Positions 52,001-60,659 of a stretch of 64,000 nucleotides of DNA are shown here, one piece after another. Position 1 is the stretch's first letter, and each line of letters begins with the position of its first letter. Both the position numbers and the translations under genes were made by a program. This DNA comes from Bacteroidaceae bacterium. GTDB lineage: Bacteria > Bacteroidota > Bacteroidia > Bacteroidales > Bacteroidaceae. A model generated the notes under the pieces. That model saw nothing but the letters and a program-made list of their open reading frames with translations. It searched no databases and was not told the DNA's origin. The stretch is taken from the NCBI GenBank assembly GCA_024401305.1, contig JAKSLI010000009.1, positions 1-64,000 of the forward strand, in the 5' to 3' direction.

Positions 52001-52399
52001 TTTGACGCTTTTGACTATGTGGGCTTCGAGGCTCTCGGTATCACAGAAATGACAGAGGTTCCTGTAAACTTTGTTGCTTTTGATGCTGAAGACTACGAGG
52101 ACATCGCTGCAAGCGCTTCTAACATCTGTATCTACCAGACTGGTTTTGACGACTTCGGTATCCAGACTATCTACTACGGTGGTGATGTCCGCACTCAGTC
52201 AAACATCATTTGGGCAAGCGAGAAGGTTGACGAAGTGGCTACTACAGAGGACGAACTTGCAGCAGGCATCAGCAATGTCAACACAAACAAGACAGTCAAT
52301 GGCATCTACGACCTCCAGGGTCGCAAGCTCCAGAAGCTCCACAAGGGTGTTAACATCGTTACCGTAAAGGGTAAGACTGCAAAGATTCTCGTGAAGTAA
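49091..52399 (+). CDS. Large secreted repeat protein with sorting tail
   Basis: 1,102 residues. MKKFTLFLLAMIMATVAFAQ is a signal peptide. A basic Lys/Ala/Gln-rich stretch (30-130) leads to at least five beta-rich repeats, each with an I.fDGnDvYIqGL strand, a W.KGt turn and a ..Q.LG close (FDGNDVYIQGLLRVLPKGWI, IDGNDIYVLGLCPDVSGWV, FDGDDAYIQGLFFYAPSAWL, TNGNDVYMENPISQ, IDGDKMYIAGMSEYDPEATM). This may be a beta-propeller-like surface protein. The C-terminus GIYDLQGRKLQKLHKG then VNIVTVKGKTAKILVK is a sorting tail. Promoter -7 TAATTTTG at 49031-49038. The next secreted protein follows after 34 bases. Confidence 0.65.
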   Translation: MKKFTLFLLAMIMATVAFAQAPITLNKKLAAQKPEKVQLTEAQKKNVIGKVEGRQAKIQLKSPVRPMKARMADKVSHKLNANQKQLTAKDLKQSLNNNAAKKLESFKVKMAQKTGKKSASKAPRKANATPTEAPAGLDTETYVYNGLSFVDMGAVTYDVEVGFDGNDVYIQGLLRVLPKGWIKGVKSGNQITFAMGQCLGETEVIDAQTNENLGILPVSLMYQNGTTGEITDFVLDVNEETGVLTDADGYGALIFDDGNEGMLDALLSSQLTPKSALGDVSYDLVTPPASAEVFGVDISATSFSLEKQVSNTGMMAIDGNDIYVLGLCPDVSGWVKGTIGANNKVTFPKGQYLGQYRGMLDIWFMGLNPQDPNMNLIDALATWDPAERTLTFDPTTWIVENVDPITFKFADLFYNVFVEPMGADRTIVVPPAGLETKEYSTTVRSLGNYEYAKKPYTAKIGFDGDDAYIQGLFFYAPSAWLKGTRNADGSITFVKNQYLGTVQGFDVYVVPCSDEEDEDVPAEIYDSFTLKYDAENDTYTYNEVNTNISFSVAPESTDAVDIICNVVLNGSGTPGEEINTDVIYDQPEGELTGYTRGGGAYYSFWGYILETTQGGTSIKIVTNGNDVYMENPISQAPVEGGSWVKGTLDGNKIHVPLKQCTLYSDKEGWGYMTATFRPEVIYDEDADETYLDYVMTDEKEVVFTINEDGTVTLDHQSEMNEYGYADWIYGLAYTDNKVWAELGDFNSVYTPFHGEYATIPEGLNKETWAMMYKDDNDYSSARMVDVAIDGDKMYIAGMSEYDPEATMVGTISDGKVTFASDQYMGLSSGYISYGVFANITTKLVYDEYYDEYMEMTDFEYLPEYSLAYDAENKMLVSDEEVAFILNAGEGAEDILYVTMAKHPKFNYFEEVPAIPADPEFFEVSEWFDDYGYDMLSCNVILEDVNGKYMNQDKVFYTIWVEIDGEKEQFVFDAFDYVGFEALGITEMTEVPVNFVAFDAEDYEDIAASASNICIYQTGFDDFGIQTIYYGGDVRTQSNIIWASEKVDEVATTEDELAAGISNVNTNKTVNGIYDLQGRKLQKLHKGVNIVTVKGKTAKILVK

Positions 52400-52433
52400 T
52401 AATCGATAAATCATCAAATCATAAATTGATATT

Positions 52434-54272
52434 GTGATAAAGAAACTATTCTCAATGGTTGCCGCACTGCTTTGTGTGGCAACCATTTCAGCAAACGACG
52501 CAGAGACCGTCACTTGGGGCTATTACAATGGTAGCCAGAACCTTGGCGCATGGGGTACAAGCAAAGCGGAGACCTACTATGTGGGCATGAAGATAAACGA
52601 CGCTTCGCTTGTAGGCAGCAAGATCACTTCCATAAAGATACCGCTCAACAGTTCTACGCTCAGCAGCTGTGCGGTATGGATTGTGCGCGGTGAGTTGCAG
52701 AGTAACTCCGGTCAGGGCATCTCCGATGATGTCAATGTGCTGTTCGGAGCGACCAATGGTTGGAATGAGATAACGCTTCCTGAGCCTTATACCATTGGCG
52801 AAGGCGATTTCTATGTGGGCGTAACATTCACTGCTTCCGCGACAGACTTTTCGCCTATGCTGCTCATGCCATCAGATTTGCTTGAGACTACCTACATAAA
52901 GACCGCCCGTACTTACCGCAAGTGGACTGACCTCGGCAATGCTCCTGGTGCCTGCCTGCCGTTGCAGATCATTGTTCATGGCAATGTTGTAAAGAACAAT
53001 GCAGTCAGTGTTGTAAACGTTGACCGCGTGTTCGCAAAGCATGGCGAGGCTTCCAAGGCAAAGGTTACAGTTGCAAACAATGGTAGCAATGAGGTTACTA
53101 ACATTGATTGGACTTACAGCGTGGCTGGAAAGACTGTGGAAGGTCATACTGATGTCATTGTTTCTGCTGACTTCTATGGTGCTCAGGGTTCTTTCAACAT
53201 TGATGTTCCTGCCATTGAAGAGAACGGCGAGTACGAGGGTACATTTACTGTGACTAAGGTAAACGGCGTAACGAACATTGGAAGTCCTGCGTCTGGCACA
53301 CATACAGTGAAGGTGATGAACGTCGTTCCTACTAAGCGACCTCTCATGGAGGAGTTCACTGGCGCATGGTGCGGCTTCTGTCCTTCGGGCTATATCGGCA
53401 TGAAACTGATGAACGAGCGTCATCCTGACGAGTTCATCTGTGCTTCATACCATAATGGAGATGGTATGCAGATTACGGAGAACTATCCTGTGTCCGTAGG
53501 TGGTTTCCCAGAAGCTTATTTCGATCGCAATCACATGACGGATGCATATCGTGGTGATACGAAAAGGGATATGGGCATCGACGACACATGGAGCCTTGAA
53601 TGCAAGGAGATTCCACCACTAAATGTTGATGTAAAGGCAAACCTTTCCTCTGACAATGGTGTGCTTACCGTTTTGTCTGACTTCGTGCTCTGCCAGGACA
53701 TCAGCGATGCAAACTACGGCATTGGCTATATCATTACTGCCGATGGTCTTCATGGCACAGGTAGCAACTGGCTCCAGCATAACTACTACAGCAAGGACTA
53801 TCAGAATGGTGCTTACAGCGAAATGTACAAAGAAGGCATGGACATGTTCAACTATGGTGCAGAATACCAGTTCCTTGTTTACGATGATGTCGTAATAGCT
53901 ACCTCGGGAAAGGGGGGAGCGACAATCTCTGGTGTCATTCCTGCTGACTGCAAAGAGGCTGACGAGTATCATCATAGCATGACATTCAACATTGCTGACA
54001 TGAACTCCAACTATGGCAAGAAAGAGAATCTCGTTCAGGACAATACCAGACTCAACGCCATTGTCTATGTCTATGACAATAAAACGCATCATGTCTTGAA
54101 CTGTGCAAAGCATCGTGTTACCCTTGATGCAGACTCTTCTACAGGTATCAAGTCAATGCGTAATGCTGAAATAAGAAACCAAGATTACTTCAACCTTGCT
54201 GGACAGCGTGTATCTGCTGACAACTACAAGGGAATAATTGTCAATGGTACAAAGAAGTATCTGAAGAAATAA
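52434..54272 (+). CDS. Secreted Omp28-like/thioredoxin-fold protein with sorting tail
   Basis: 612 residues from a GTG start. MIKKLFSMVAALLCVATISA is a signal peptide. Residues about 25-180 are a beta domain, then an Ig-like part (AVSVVNVDRVFAKHGEASKA). EEFTGAWCGFCPSGYIGMK (Cys313, Cys316) is a CxxC thioredoxin-like motif as in Omp28-related lipoproteins of Bacteroidetes, followed by a beta-rich end. The tail FNLAGQRVSADNYKG then IIVNGTKKYLKK is a sorting signal. Likely a surface disulfide-active or scaffold protein; the target is unknown. Co-transcribed with the gene before it. Confidence 0.72.
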   Translation: MIKKLFSMVAALLCVATISANDAETVTWGYYNGSQNLGAWGTSKAETYYVGMKINDASLVGSKITSIKIPLNSSTLSSCAVWIVRGELQSNSGQGISDDVNVLFGATNGWNEITLPEPYTIGEGDFYVGVTFTASATDFSPMLLMPSDLLETTYIKTARTYRKWTDLGNAPGACLPLQIIVHGNVVKNNAVSVVNVDRVFAKHGEASKAKVTVANNGSNEVTNIDWTYSVAGKTVEGHTDVIVSADFYGAQGSFNIDVPAIEENGEYEGTFTVTKVNGVTNIGSPASGTHTVKVMNVVPTKRPLMEEFTGAWCGFCPSGYIGMKLMNERHPDEFICASYHNGDGMQITENYPVSVGGFPEAYFDRNHMTDAYRGDTKRDMGIDDTWSLECKEIPPLNVDVKANLSSDNGVLTVLSDFVLCQDISDANYGIGYIITADGLHGTGSNWLQHNYYSKDYQNGAYSEMYKEGMDMFNYGAEYQFLVYDDVVIATSGKGGATISGVIPADCKEADEYHHSMTFNIADMNSNYGKKENLVQDNTRLNAIVYVYDNKTHHVLNCAKHRVTLDADSSTGIKSMRNAEIRNQDYFNLAGQRVSADNYKGIIVNGTKKYLKK

Positions 54273-54298
54273 GTGTTAATCCTTTCACCAATCCTTTC

Positions 54299-54329
54299 GC
54301 CGTCCTTCCACGAGAAGGGCGGCGTTTTT
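54299..54329 (+). terminator. Terminator after the Omp28-like gene
   Basis: CGCCGTCCTTC pairs with GAAGGGCGGCG (one G-U) and is followed by TTTTT. Confidence 0.85.
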
Positions 54330-54494
54330 GATGATGGCCGTATCATCGTTTGGAATCTCGGCGAGGCAAAGGCGTTCGCGAAACAGAAGAAATGAGATAC
54401 ATAAAAGAACAAGGATTCAACCAAATTCTACCAGAATATAGACGATGAGATTAGGTAGAATTAGGTTGAATCTTTGTTATAAAAGATATGCTTT

Positions 54495-56015
54495 CTATTT
54501 CACCTCTTTCGGATTTTGTTCATGTGCCTTGTGGGCGATGCTGAACTGGCTTGCCTTCACCTTGCCACGAATCATCTCTGGCAGGTTGAACGACTTCATC
54601 AGGCGGTCGTAATGGCGGGCATCGTTTTGCGGAAGGATGAATGATTTGTCTAGTTTATCGATATGAGCTATGTATGGCCGGGTGTAGAGTCCGTCATCAC
54701 GAAATGAGAAGATAAGCCATTTGCTGTTTGAAGACCAAGAGAGTCCACCGCCGTAGCCTCCTCCCTGTTTCGCTTTGTCATTGACAAACTTCATTACGAA
54801 ATCGTCTGTGAAAACTGGGAACATCATTACTTTCATATGATCTCTCAGGCTGTAGCTGCTATTCAGTTCAGGAGTTGGACCTACGCAAAGACTCGCCTCC
54901 TTATGCCAAACGTGGAAGTTTCCATAATTGGCAACGGTGTAAGCTATGTTCTTTCCGTCTGGAGAGATGCGAGGAAATGAGATGCTTTTGCCTACACTTG
55001 CAGCATCTATCACGGTATAGACTGAGTCGCCAAACTCCTTCTTTACAGGGTCAAACGCAATGGCGCAGAGATTGTAGCGCACGCTGTCGCACTGCTGCGG
55101 TATCTGAACGCTGTCGGCACGGCAGAAATATAGGGTCTTTCCGTCGGGAGAGAATGTAGGGAAAGTCTCGAATTTGTCGTTACGCTTGAGGAGTGGGGTA
55201 GAGAGTACCTCGTTGTTCTTCACGTCATAGACGATGACATCCGACTTGAAGTCGAACACTTCGATGCGGTTGCGGTTGGTGGTGTGGAACATCTGCTTGG
55301 TCTCGTTCGTGGAGAATGCCACGAAATCGCCCGACGGATGCCATGCAGGATAGACGAAAGCGGAGATGTTGTCAGGCGTTTTCGTGTCGAGCGCCTCTAT
55401 GTTGTCGCCGTCGATCATGTATGTCGCACCATAGTCCTTGCGCATGTGGAAGAGCATCTTTTCCGGGTCTTGGTTGCAGAAGGTGTGGCAGTTCATGCAG
55501 TTGTGGCCGGTCATCTTGTTTGTTATGATGGCTTCTTCGTCAAAATTCTCGAGGCAACGCTGGTAGATGCCCATCTCGTTCCATACCTCATAGCCCGGTT
55601 CAATAAGTCGGTAAGCCATGTAGGGGTCGATGGAATCCTTGCTTATCTCGAGCGTGAACGGCGCATATTCCACCCACTGCTCTCCTTCCATCACTTGCAG
55701 TCGCACGCGGATCTTGCTTGAAGCCTCACGCAGTTTGTTCCAGTCCTTCTCGCTGATGGCTATCTGGTCGTCGGTGTTAGGCACTTCTATCCTGACATCT
55801 GCCGACTCGAAGATTGCGTTCATGTCCTTCACGGGCTTCTCCGTAGTGAAGTGGATTGGGCAGATGTTCGCAGGTAGCATGGCATTCTTGTATTCCGGAT
55901 AAATATTCGGCTGCTTGTCTATGTGTCGGGAAACGATGATCTCCTTGCTGCAACTTGACAGAAGCAGCAATGCTAACGCTATGATTGTAGTTATATGCTT
56001 GTTCTTTGTTTTCAT
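54495..56015 (-). CDS. Lipoprotein with CxxCH motif and TolB/PD40-like beta-propeller
   Basis: 506 residues from the ATG at 56015, which overlaps the GT2 stop by 4 bases. TIIALALLLLSSC is a lipoprotein signal. NCMNCHTF matches the CxxCH haem c-binding form, and PAWHPSGDFVAFSTN, FPTFSPDGKTLYFC and FPRISPDGKNIAY are PD40/TolB propeller blades. Haem binding is possible but no second ligand is clear. It is the third gene of an operon with a membrane DUF6057 protein and a glycosyltransferase, suggesting assembly or modification of an envelope glycan or glycoprotein (inference). Confidence 0.72.
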   Translation of the reverse strand: MKTKNKHITTIIALALLLLSSCSKEIIVSRHIDKQPNIYPEYKNAMLPANICPIHFTTEKPVKDMNAIFESADVRIEVPNTDDQIAISEKDWNKLREASSKIRVRLQVMEGEQWVEYAPFTLEISKDSIDPYMAYRLIEPGYEVWNEMGIYQRCLENFDEEAIITNKMTGHNCMNCHTFCNQDPEKMLFHMRKDYGATYMIDGDNIEALDTKTPDNISAFVYPAWHPSGDFVAFSTNETKQMFHTTNRNRIEVFDFKSDVIVYDVKNNEVLSTPLLKRNDKFETFPTFSPDGKTLYFCRADSVQIPQQCDSVRYNLCAIAFDPVKKEFGDSVYTVIDAASVGKSISFPRISPDGKNIAYTVANYGNFHVWHKEASLCVGPTPELNSSYSLRDHMKVMMFPVFTDDFVMKFVNDKAKQGGGYGGGLSWSSNSKWLIFSFRDDGLYTRPYIAHIDKLDKSFILPQNDARHYDRLMKSFNLPEMIRGKVKASQFSIAHKAHEQNPKEVK

Positions 56016-56941
56016 CTGTTTGTAATCCAAGATTTTATCATTGCCATCTTTCGCCTCGGAGTATTGAAGATCTCTGGCTTTGACATTATCAGTTTCAGCA
56101 GATCCTTGAATGAATATGATGGTGCGCAACCAACATACAGCCCATAATACTCATCCTGAATTTGCTTCCTTACACCTTCCATATAGACGAGGTCGTCATT
56201 GTTCTCCGGCTTCATGCTGTCCAGGACAGTCAGTATGTCCTTCCGCACTTGCAGGTCATTGCGGCTTTTCGTGCTTTGTACCTTTGGCGAATCCTTCCTC
56301 GATGATATGTTCTCGCCTGATTGTCGGAAGGAGAAGAGTATGTCTTTCGTTACTCCCATGCCGTTGCGTGACATCAGGATATTGGTCATCGTGTCTGATC
56401 CCCAAGCCATTTTGTAATAGGCAAAACCACCCATATCACGCAGTTGGCGGGTGTTGAAAGCGTAGCAACCTATACCGTAGAATGACTGTTCCGCTATCTG
56501 GTTGTAGATGTTGTACGCCATGGAAATCCTTTCGCTGAAGTCATTGTCCGCTTTGCGTATATTTCCTTGCGCGTCAATGATTTGCGCGCGACTCTTGAAT
56601 ATGCCTGTCTGTGGATATTTCCGTGTCAGTTTTTCTATTTCCTCCAGGAATGTTGGCGCATAGACATCGTCGTCAGGAGAAAGTATCACATAGTCGGATT
56701 CTGCCAGTGAGAGGAGAAGGTTCCAGTGGTCAACGAGCTTCTCCACACCTATGTTATGCGCATTGCGGCGATATATGATGCGGTTGTCGTGATATTCGTC
56801 CACGATAGCCTTCAGGTTATGTGGCGAGCAGTCGTCGGAAACTATCAGCGTGAAGTCCTTGTATGTCTGGGCAAGAATACTGCCTATTGCCTCCTTAAGG
56901 TATGGCTCCTTGAAGGCGGGCATCAGGAAGGTGTATCTCAT
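56012..56941 (-). CDS. Glycosyltransferase family 2
   Basis: 309 residues. MRYTFLMPAFKEPYLKEAIG SIL is the GT-A start, LIVSDDCSPHNLKAIVDEY the nucleotide-sugar site, and YVILSPDDDVYAPTFLEEIE contains the DxD metal motif. It transfers a sugar from an activated donor to an unknown acceptor at the cytosolic face. Overlaps both neighbours by 4 bases (ATGA-type), so all three operon proteins are made together. Confidence 0.88.
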   Translation of the reverse strand: MRYTFLMPAFKEPYLKEAIGSILAQTYKDFTLIVSDDCSPHNLKAIVDEYHDNRIIYRRNAHNIGVEKLVDHWNLLLSLAESDYVILSPDDDVYAPTFLEEIEKLTRKYPQTGIFKSRAQIIDAQGNIRKADNDFSERISMAYNIYNQIAEQSFYGIGCYAFNTRQLRDMGGFAYYKMAWGSDTMTNILMSRNGMGVTKDILFSFRQSGENISSRKDSPKVQSTKSRNDLQVRKDILTVLDSMKPENNDDLVYMEGVRKQIQDEYYGLYVGCAPSYSFKDLLKLIMSKPEIFNTPRRKMAMIKSWITNR

Positions 56942-58401
56942 AGGACTGTGGAAGCAGCGGATTCTTCCATCTTTGCGTCTTGTTCTTCTTCGTCATCAAT
57001 GGATATATGGTTCAACTTCTCTTGCTCGCCGTTCAGTATATACAATGCCTTGAGGTAAGATAGCGTTATCTTGTGGTCTGGGTTGGCTGCGAGAACATGC
57101 TTCAGGTCGTTGTCGATGCCCTTTATGCCGGAAAAGCGATTGTCTGGGAATATGCAGCGACGCTTGCTTCCGAGTTCCTTGTCGGCAAGGACAGCTTTGT
57201 CGTCATATAGCAAGGCGCGCTTCTGTTCTGCCCATTCCTTGTAGCGGGTCTTTGAAAGGATGTTGATATACTTCTCTGCAACCGCGTATGAACCGTATGC
57301 AATGTTCGTTTTTACAAGCATCTGCAACATTCGTGGAGAGCGTCCGCCGAAGAGTTCGTTCGCTTCAAAGGCATAGCGTTGCGCGTAGGCGAGGTGTCCC
57401 ATGGAGTAGTATATCTCGCTGAGCATTGCCGACACATGCGGGGTGCGGTCGGCTGGAGCGAGTACGCTGTAGAAGTATTTCGGAGGATAATCGCCGATGT
57501 GGTTGTCAAGTTCTCCGAGTTCAGCCCATGCCATGTAAGCGCAGTTCTGGAAAAGAATGTTGTTCATGTCGTGCTCGGCGCAGCGGTCGGTCACTGCTTG
57601 CCATTCCTTGTTGTGGATATGGCAATTCAACTCCTTGAAGAATTCCGCATTCTTGTCGATGAATGCATTTGCCCCGAAAACCAATGACGCTACTACAGCC
57701 AGAGCTCCGAATGTGTGGATATAAACCGGTTTCAGGTTCTTTATAAATGGAATCTTGGCAAGAAGAACGGCTCCAAAGACTGAGGCTATCATTATGCTCC
57801 ATGAAATGAAAGCCGATGAGGGAGCGTCGATGAATGAGTTGTAGTAACCTTGCGGACCTACCATTCGTAGCATTTCGTAGCTTTCACCTCCATAGATGCT
57901 CATTCCACCGAGTGCCAGAACCAGTGCGATGCCTATGATGTTGAGCGAAAGGATGGAGTAGAGCATCGCGATAGGTCCACATATATAATATAAAGGAATG
58001 GCAATGATGGAAGAAACGGCAAGTCGCCACTTCTTGTTTCCGATGGATTCCGTTAGCAAGAGAACGGCAAGCATGATCGCCATCGAAACAGTTCCGCTGT
58101 AGAGATAGCTTGTGTTGTAATGCTGGAAGAACACTGCCACAGCTGGTAGAAAACCAAGTAGCTGCCACGGTTTGCCGCCCTTTTTCGTGATGACGCTGCT
58201 GGTCATCAGTCCTATGAGAAGGCAAAGCGCGGCTGTTATGGCAAGTCCTGCGTATGGCGTGCCGAAAAATTGTACTATATAGTCGCCAGCAATAGCTGCG
58301 CATCCCCCTGGTGAGGACGCCTGTTCTGCAAGCAATTCTTTGTCATCCACAAATGTAGTGGTCTGCTCAAGGTATTGAAAGTTGAAAGGTAATAGTTGCA
58401 T
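56938..58401 (-). CDS. DUF6057 family multi-pass membrane protein with TPR-like C-terminus
   Basis: 487 residues. Eight or so hydrophobic helices fill residues about 45-240 (YAGLAITAALCLLIGLMTSS, LYYICGPIAMLYSILSLNII), then a soluble helical domain (about 250-470: MWAELGELDN-type, HLAYAQRYAFEANELFGGRS). This is the organisation of DUF6057 proteins in Bacteroidales, whose function is unknown. First gene of the operon; promoter -7 box TAATTTTG at 58409-58416 on the minus strand. Confidence 0.8.
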   Translation of the reverse strand: MQLLPFNFQYLEQTTTFVDDKELLAEQASSPGGCAAIAGDYIVQFFGTPYAGLAITAALCLLIGLMTSSVITKKGGKPWQLLGFLPAVAVFFQHYNTSYLYSGTVSMAIMLAVLLLTESIGNKKWRLAVSSIIAIPLYYICGPIAMLYSILSLNIIGIALVLALGGMSIYGGESYEMLRMVGPQGYYNSFIDAPSSAFISWSIMIASVFGAVLLAKIPFIKNLKPVYIHTFGALAVVASLVFGANAFIDKNAEFFKELNCHIHNKEWQAVTDRCAEHDMNNILFQNCAYMAWAELGELDNHIGDYPPKYFYSVLAPADRTPHVSAMLSEIYYSMGHLAYAQRYAFEANELFGGRSPRMLQMLVKTNIAYGSYAVAEKYINILSKTRYKEWAEQKRALLYDDKAVLADKELGSKRRCIFPDNRFSGIKGIDNDLKHVLAANPDHKITLSYLKALYILNGEQEKLNHISIDDEEEQDAKMEESAASTVL

Positions 58402-58467
58402 TTGGGTGCAAAATTACCAATAAGCGAGCGAAAAACCAAATTTATTTGAGTTTTTTTTTCTGGCGTC

Positions 58468-58707
58468 TGACAAAATAGTATCAGTCTCTCCGAGGCATAT
58501 ATTGCTATTTTGACCGAATTTGGACAGCTTTGCAACTGATTAATATTCAGGGTGTTAGGAAAGCGCGAAAAAACTCACGGTAAAACGACCAAAAACTCAC
58601 GGTAAAAATAAAAAATCTCCGTGAGTTTTGAACCGTTTTACCGTGAGTTTTGAGTAGAGTTCCGCAGGAATACGAAAGACAAGTCGTCGTCTGACAAAAT
58701 AGTATCA
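58468..58707 (-). repeat. Direct-repeat element (family E) copy 2
   Basis: TGACAAAATAGTATCA at 58468-58483 and 58692-58707, flanking ACTCACGGTAAAACGACC units and an AAATCTCCGTGAGTTTT hairpin, as in copy 1 (inverted). Confidence 0.65.
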
Positions 58708-58720
58708 TAGGATTCGTGGT

Positions 58721-58892
58721 CGTAACCGTAACCGCAACCGTAACCGCGAAATGCACACACATCCACTTTCAGCCTATTTCATATTATTAATGAATTTCAT
58801 TAATAAAATTAATATATAATATATGTACGCGATGCTGCCCATCAATCTCCCTAACGCATTTACCGGTTACGGTCACAGAGACAAATGCCCCT
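58721..58892. other. AT-rich spacer with GTAACCG repeats
   Basis: A run of GTAACCGTAACCGCAACCG type at 58721-58746 and CGGTTACGGTCAC at 58864-58876 form an imperfect inverted pair around a strongly AT-rich stretch (58786-58826). No gene or known site is recognised. Confidence 0.4.
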
Positions 58893-59388
58893 TGGTTTCT
58901 TTTAGACAAAAAACAACGCTTCGCTAAAAACAAGGTCGCAGTCAACTGAAGATTATCAATAAATTATACTTATACAACTGATGCACACGATAAGTATGAT
59001 AAGTTAAATTTAGGCAACTATATACGATTAGGCACAGATATGTTTTATTTAGACAGAATGATATAAAAGATTTATAAATAGATTTATGGTAGATTTAAGG
59101 TAAGATTCAAGGAGCAACGCGACGCCTTAAAATAAATACTCACAATCCATTTACGCGAGATTTACGACAAGATTTACGTGAGATTTAAATCCTAACGAAG
59201 ATATCTTTCCATAAATCATGCATAAATTTTTTTAGAACGAGATTTAAAAAGGCGCTTCGCTTGAATCTCACCTTAAATCTAACAGAAATCTTACCATAAA
59301 TCCTTGTAATTCTTTGACTTTGTGCCAAATTGTATATAATCACCTAAATTTATTGATCAGATATAGTTTTCAGTCGAAATGTTTTTGT
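58893..59388 (-). mobile_element. MITE-like repeat C, copy B, split by MITE-B
   Basis: 58893-59012 and 59345-59388 match, inverted, the two halves of copy A (7134-7034 and 6780-6731). The TAAATTTA of copy A appears twice here, on either side of the inserted 59013-59344 segment, so this is a target-site duplication. Confidence 0.7.
59013..59344 (+). mobile_element. MITE-B (332 bp) with TAAATTTA target duplication
   Basis: Terminal inverted repeats of about 24 bases (left GGCAACTATATACGATTAGG then CACA; right its near complement ending CACC), with about 19 of 24 matching. The 8-bp direct repeat TAAATTTA at 59005-59012 and 59345-59352 flanks it. The interior consists of GATTTA/TAAATC runs with no ORF. 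A related end lies at 7142-7165, just before the sugar-porter start. Confidence 0.7.
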
Positions 59389-59488
59389 TATATCATCATC
59401 TGGCGTTGTGCCTAATCGATTTGGGATAAAAATCGGTCAAAATCCGCTTGAAAAGAATAGAATAGCTTTATTTTATTGATGCGAATCA

Positions 59489-59512
59489 ATATATATATAT
59501 ATATATATATAT
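59489..59512 (+). repeat. AT dinucleotide microsatellite upstream of a secreted-protein gene
   Basis: Twelve AT units in a row, ending 31 bases before the -7 box TAATTTTG (59544-59551) of the next gene. The rest of 59389-59627 holds only that promoter. Confidence 0.7.
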
Positions 59513-59627
59513 GAGAGTTAGAAGTTTATTCCTCCATTTTATATAATTTTGCATCCAAATATGGTGGAAAGTACGCTCCACACTTCTTTTGAAAGAACAA
59601 ATAATAATAAAATAAAAATTAGAGAAA

Positions 59628-60653
59628 ATGAAACAAAATTTACTTAAATCGCTATGGCTAATAGCGTTGTTTTTGGTCGTGGGTAATGTCAGTGCCCAGG
59701 ACGAAGACTATTTTATAGCTTTTTGGGTCGACGGAACAAAGTGCTTTGAACCAAGTTATCCTGTTAATGTAAATCAGAAGGATATGACTCCTGCAGAGTT
59801 TGTCGAACTAAGAAAGGAGAATCCAAATGCTGTTGCCGTAACTCCAATAGGTTATAGTGGTGTTATTTCGGATAGTAAAAACATAATATTTGAAATGCAG
59901 CTTCCTACAGGAACTTACAGCTATGAATGTCCAACCTTGGTTATAGATGATAATTACAACTGGTATTCACCTATAAATTTTAAGACGCAAAGTATTATTT
60001 ATAGTCGCCAGTTAGCACCGGGTGGCATAAATTCTGTATGTTTGCCTTTTAGTATTAGTCGTAACGATTTGCCTTTTAATGTCCAAAATAGTGCTAGGTT
60101 CTTAAATTTCGTTGAAGTTAAAGATGATCAAGCGTGGTTTGCGGATATGGAAACGGTTCCAGCAGGAACTCCATGTTTGCTGATGTGTGATGCTGATGTG
60201 ACTGGAAAATTGGATCTTCAGCGAGAAGCTAAGAAAAATGCATTAGGAAAGTATTCTGATTTGATAGATGTACAATTTGAAATTAATAGCAATAGCTTGG
60301 TCGGATCATACGTTGAGACAAAGATTACAGGACCATATAAATATAAAGTTGGTGAAGGGAAACTTGTTCATGCTTTCGATGATGGAAGAAGCCATGTTTT
60401 TCCTTTCAGAGCATACCTTGATCCGCAACAGAATTACACGCCGCAGTCATTCGATTTAGATGATCCGCAGAGTCTTACAATAGCAATAAAGGACCCTGAG
60501 GACGAAACTACAGCTGTTTCTTCTGCTAGCATCGAAAGTCATATTATTTCAGAAGTATTTAACATAAATGGCGTTAAGCAGTCTGAACTCAAGAAAGGTG
60601 TAAATATCGTTCGCATGAGCGATGGTTCTATTAAGAAAATCATAAAGAAGTAA
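59628..60653 (+). CDS. Secreted hypothetical protein with sorting tail
   Basis: 341 residues. MKQNLLKSLWLIALFLVVGNVSAQ is the signal peptide region, cut after VSAQ. The mature part is beta-rich (YFIAFWVDGTKCFEPSYPVN) with a late segment (SIIYSRQLAPGGINSVCLPF) of the type seen in Prevotella surface proteins. The C-terminus (VFNINGVKQSELKKG then VNIVRMSDGSIKKIIKK) is a sorting tail. No known domain. AT-rich compared with neighbours. A small ORF follows after 6 bases. Confidence 0.6.
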   Translation: MKQNLLKSLWLIALFLVVGNVSAQDEDYFIAFWVDGTKCFEPSYPVNVNQKDMTPAEFVELRKENPNAVAVTPIGYSGVISDSKNIIFEMQLPTGTYSYECPTLVIDDNYNWYSPINFKTQSIIYSRQLAPGGINSVCLPFSISRNDLPFNVQNSARFLNFVEVKDDQAWFADMETVPAGTPCLLMCDADVTGKLDLQREAKKNALGKYSDLIDVQFEINSNSLVGSYVETKITGPYKYKVGEGKLVHAFDDGRSHVFPFRAYLDPQQNYTPQSFDLDDPQSLTIAIKDPEDETTAVSSASIESHIISEVFNINGVKQSELKKGVNIVRMSDGSIKKIIKK

Positions 60654-60659
60654 AAACGC

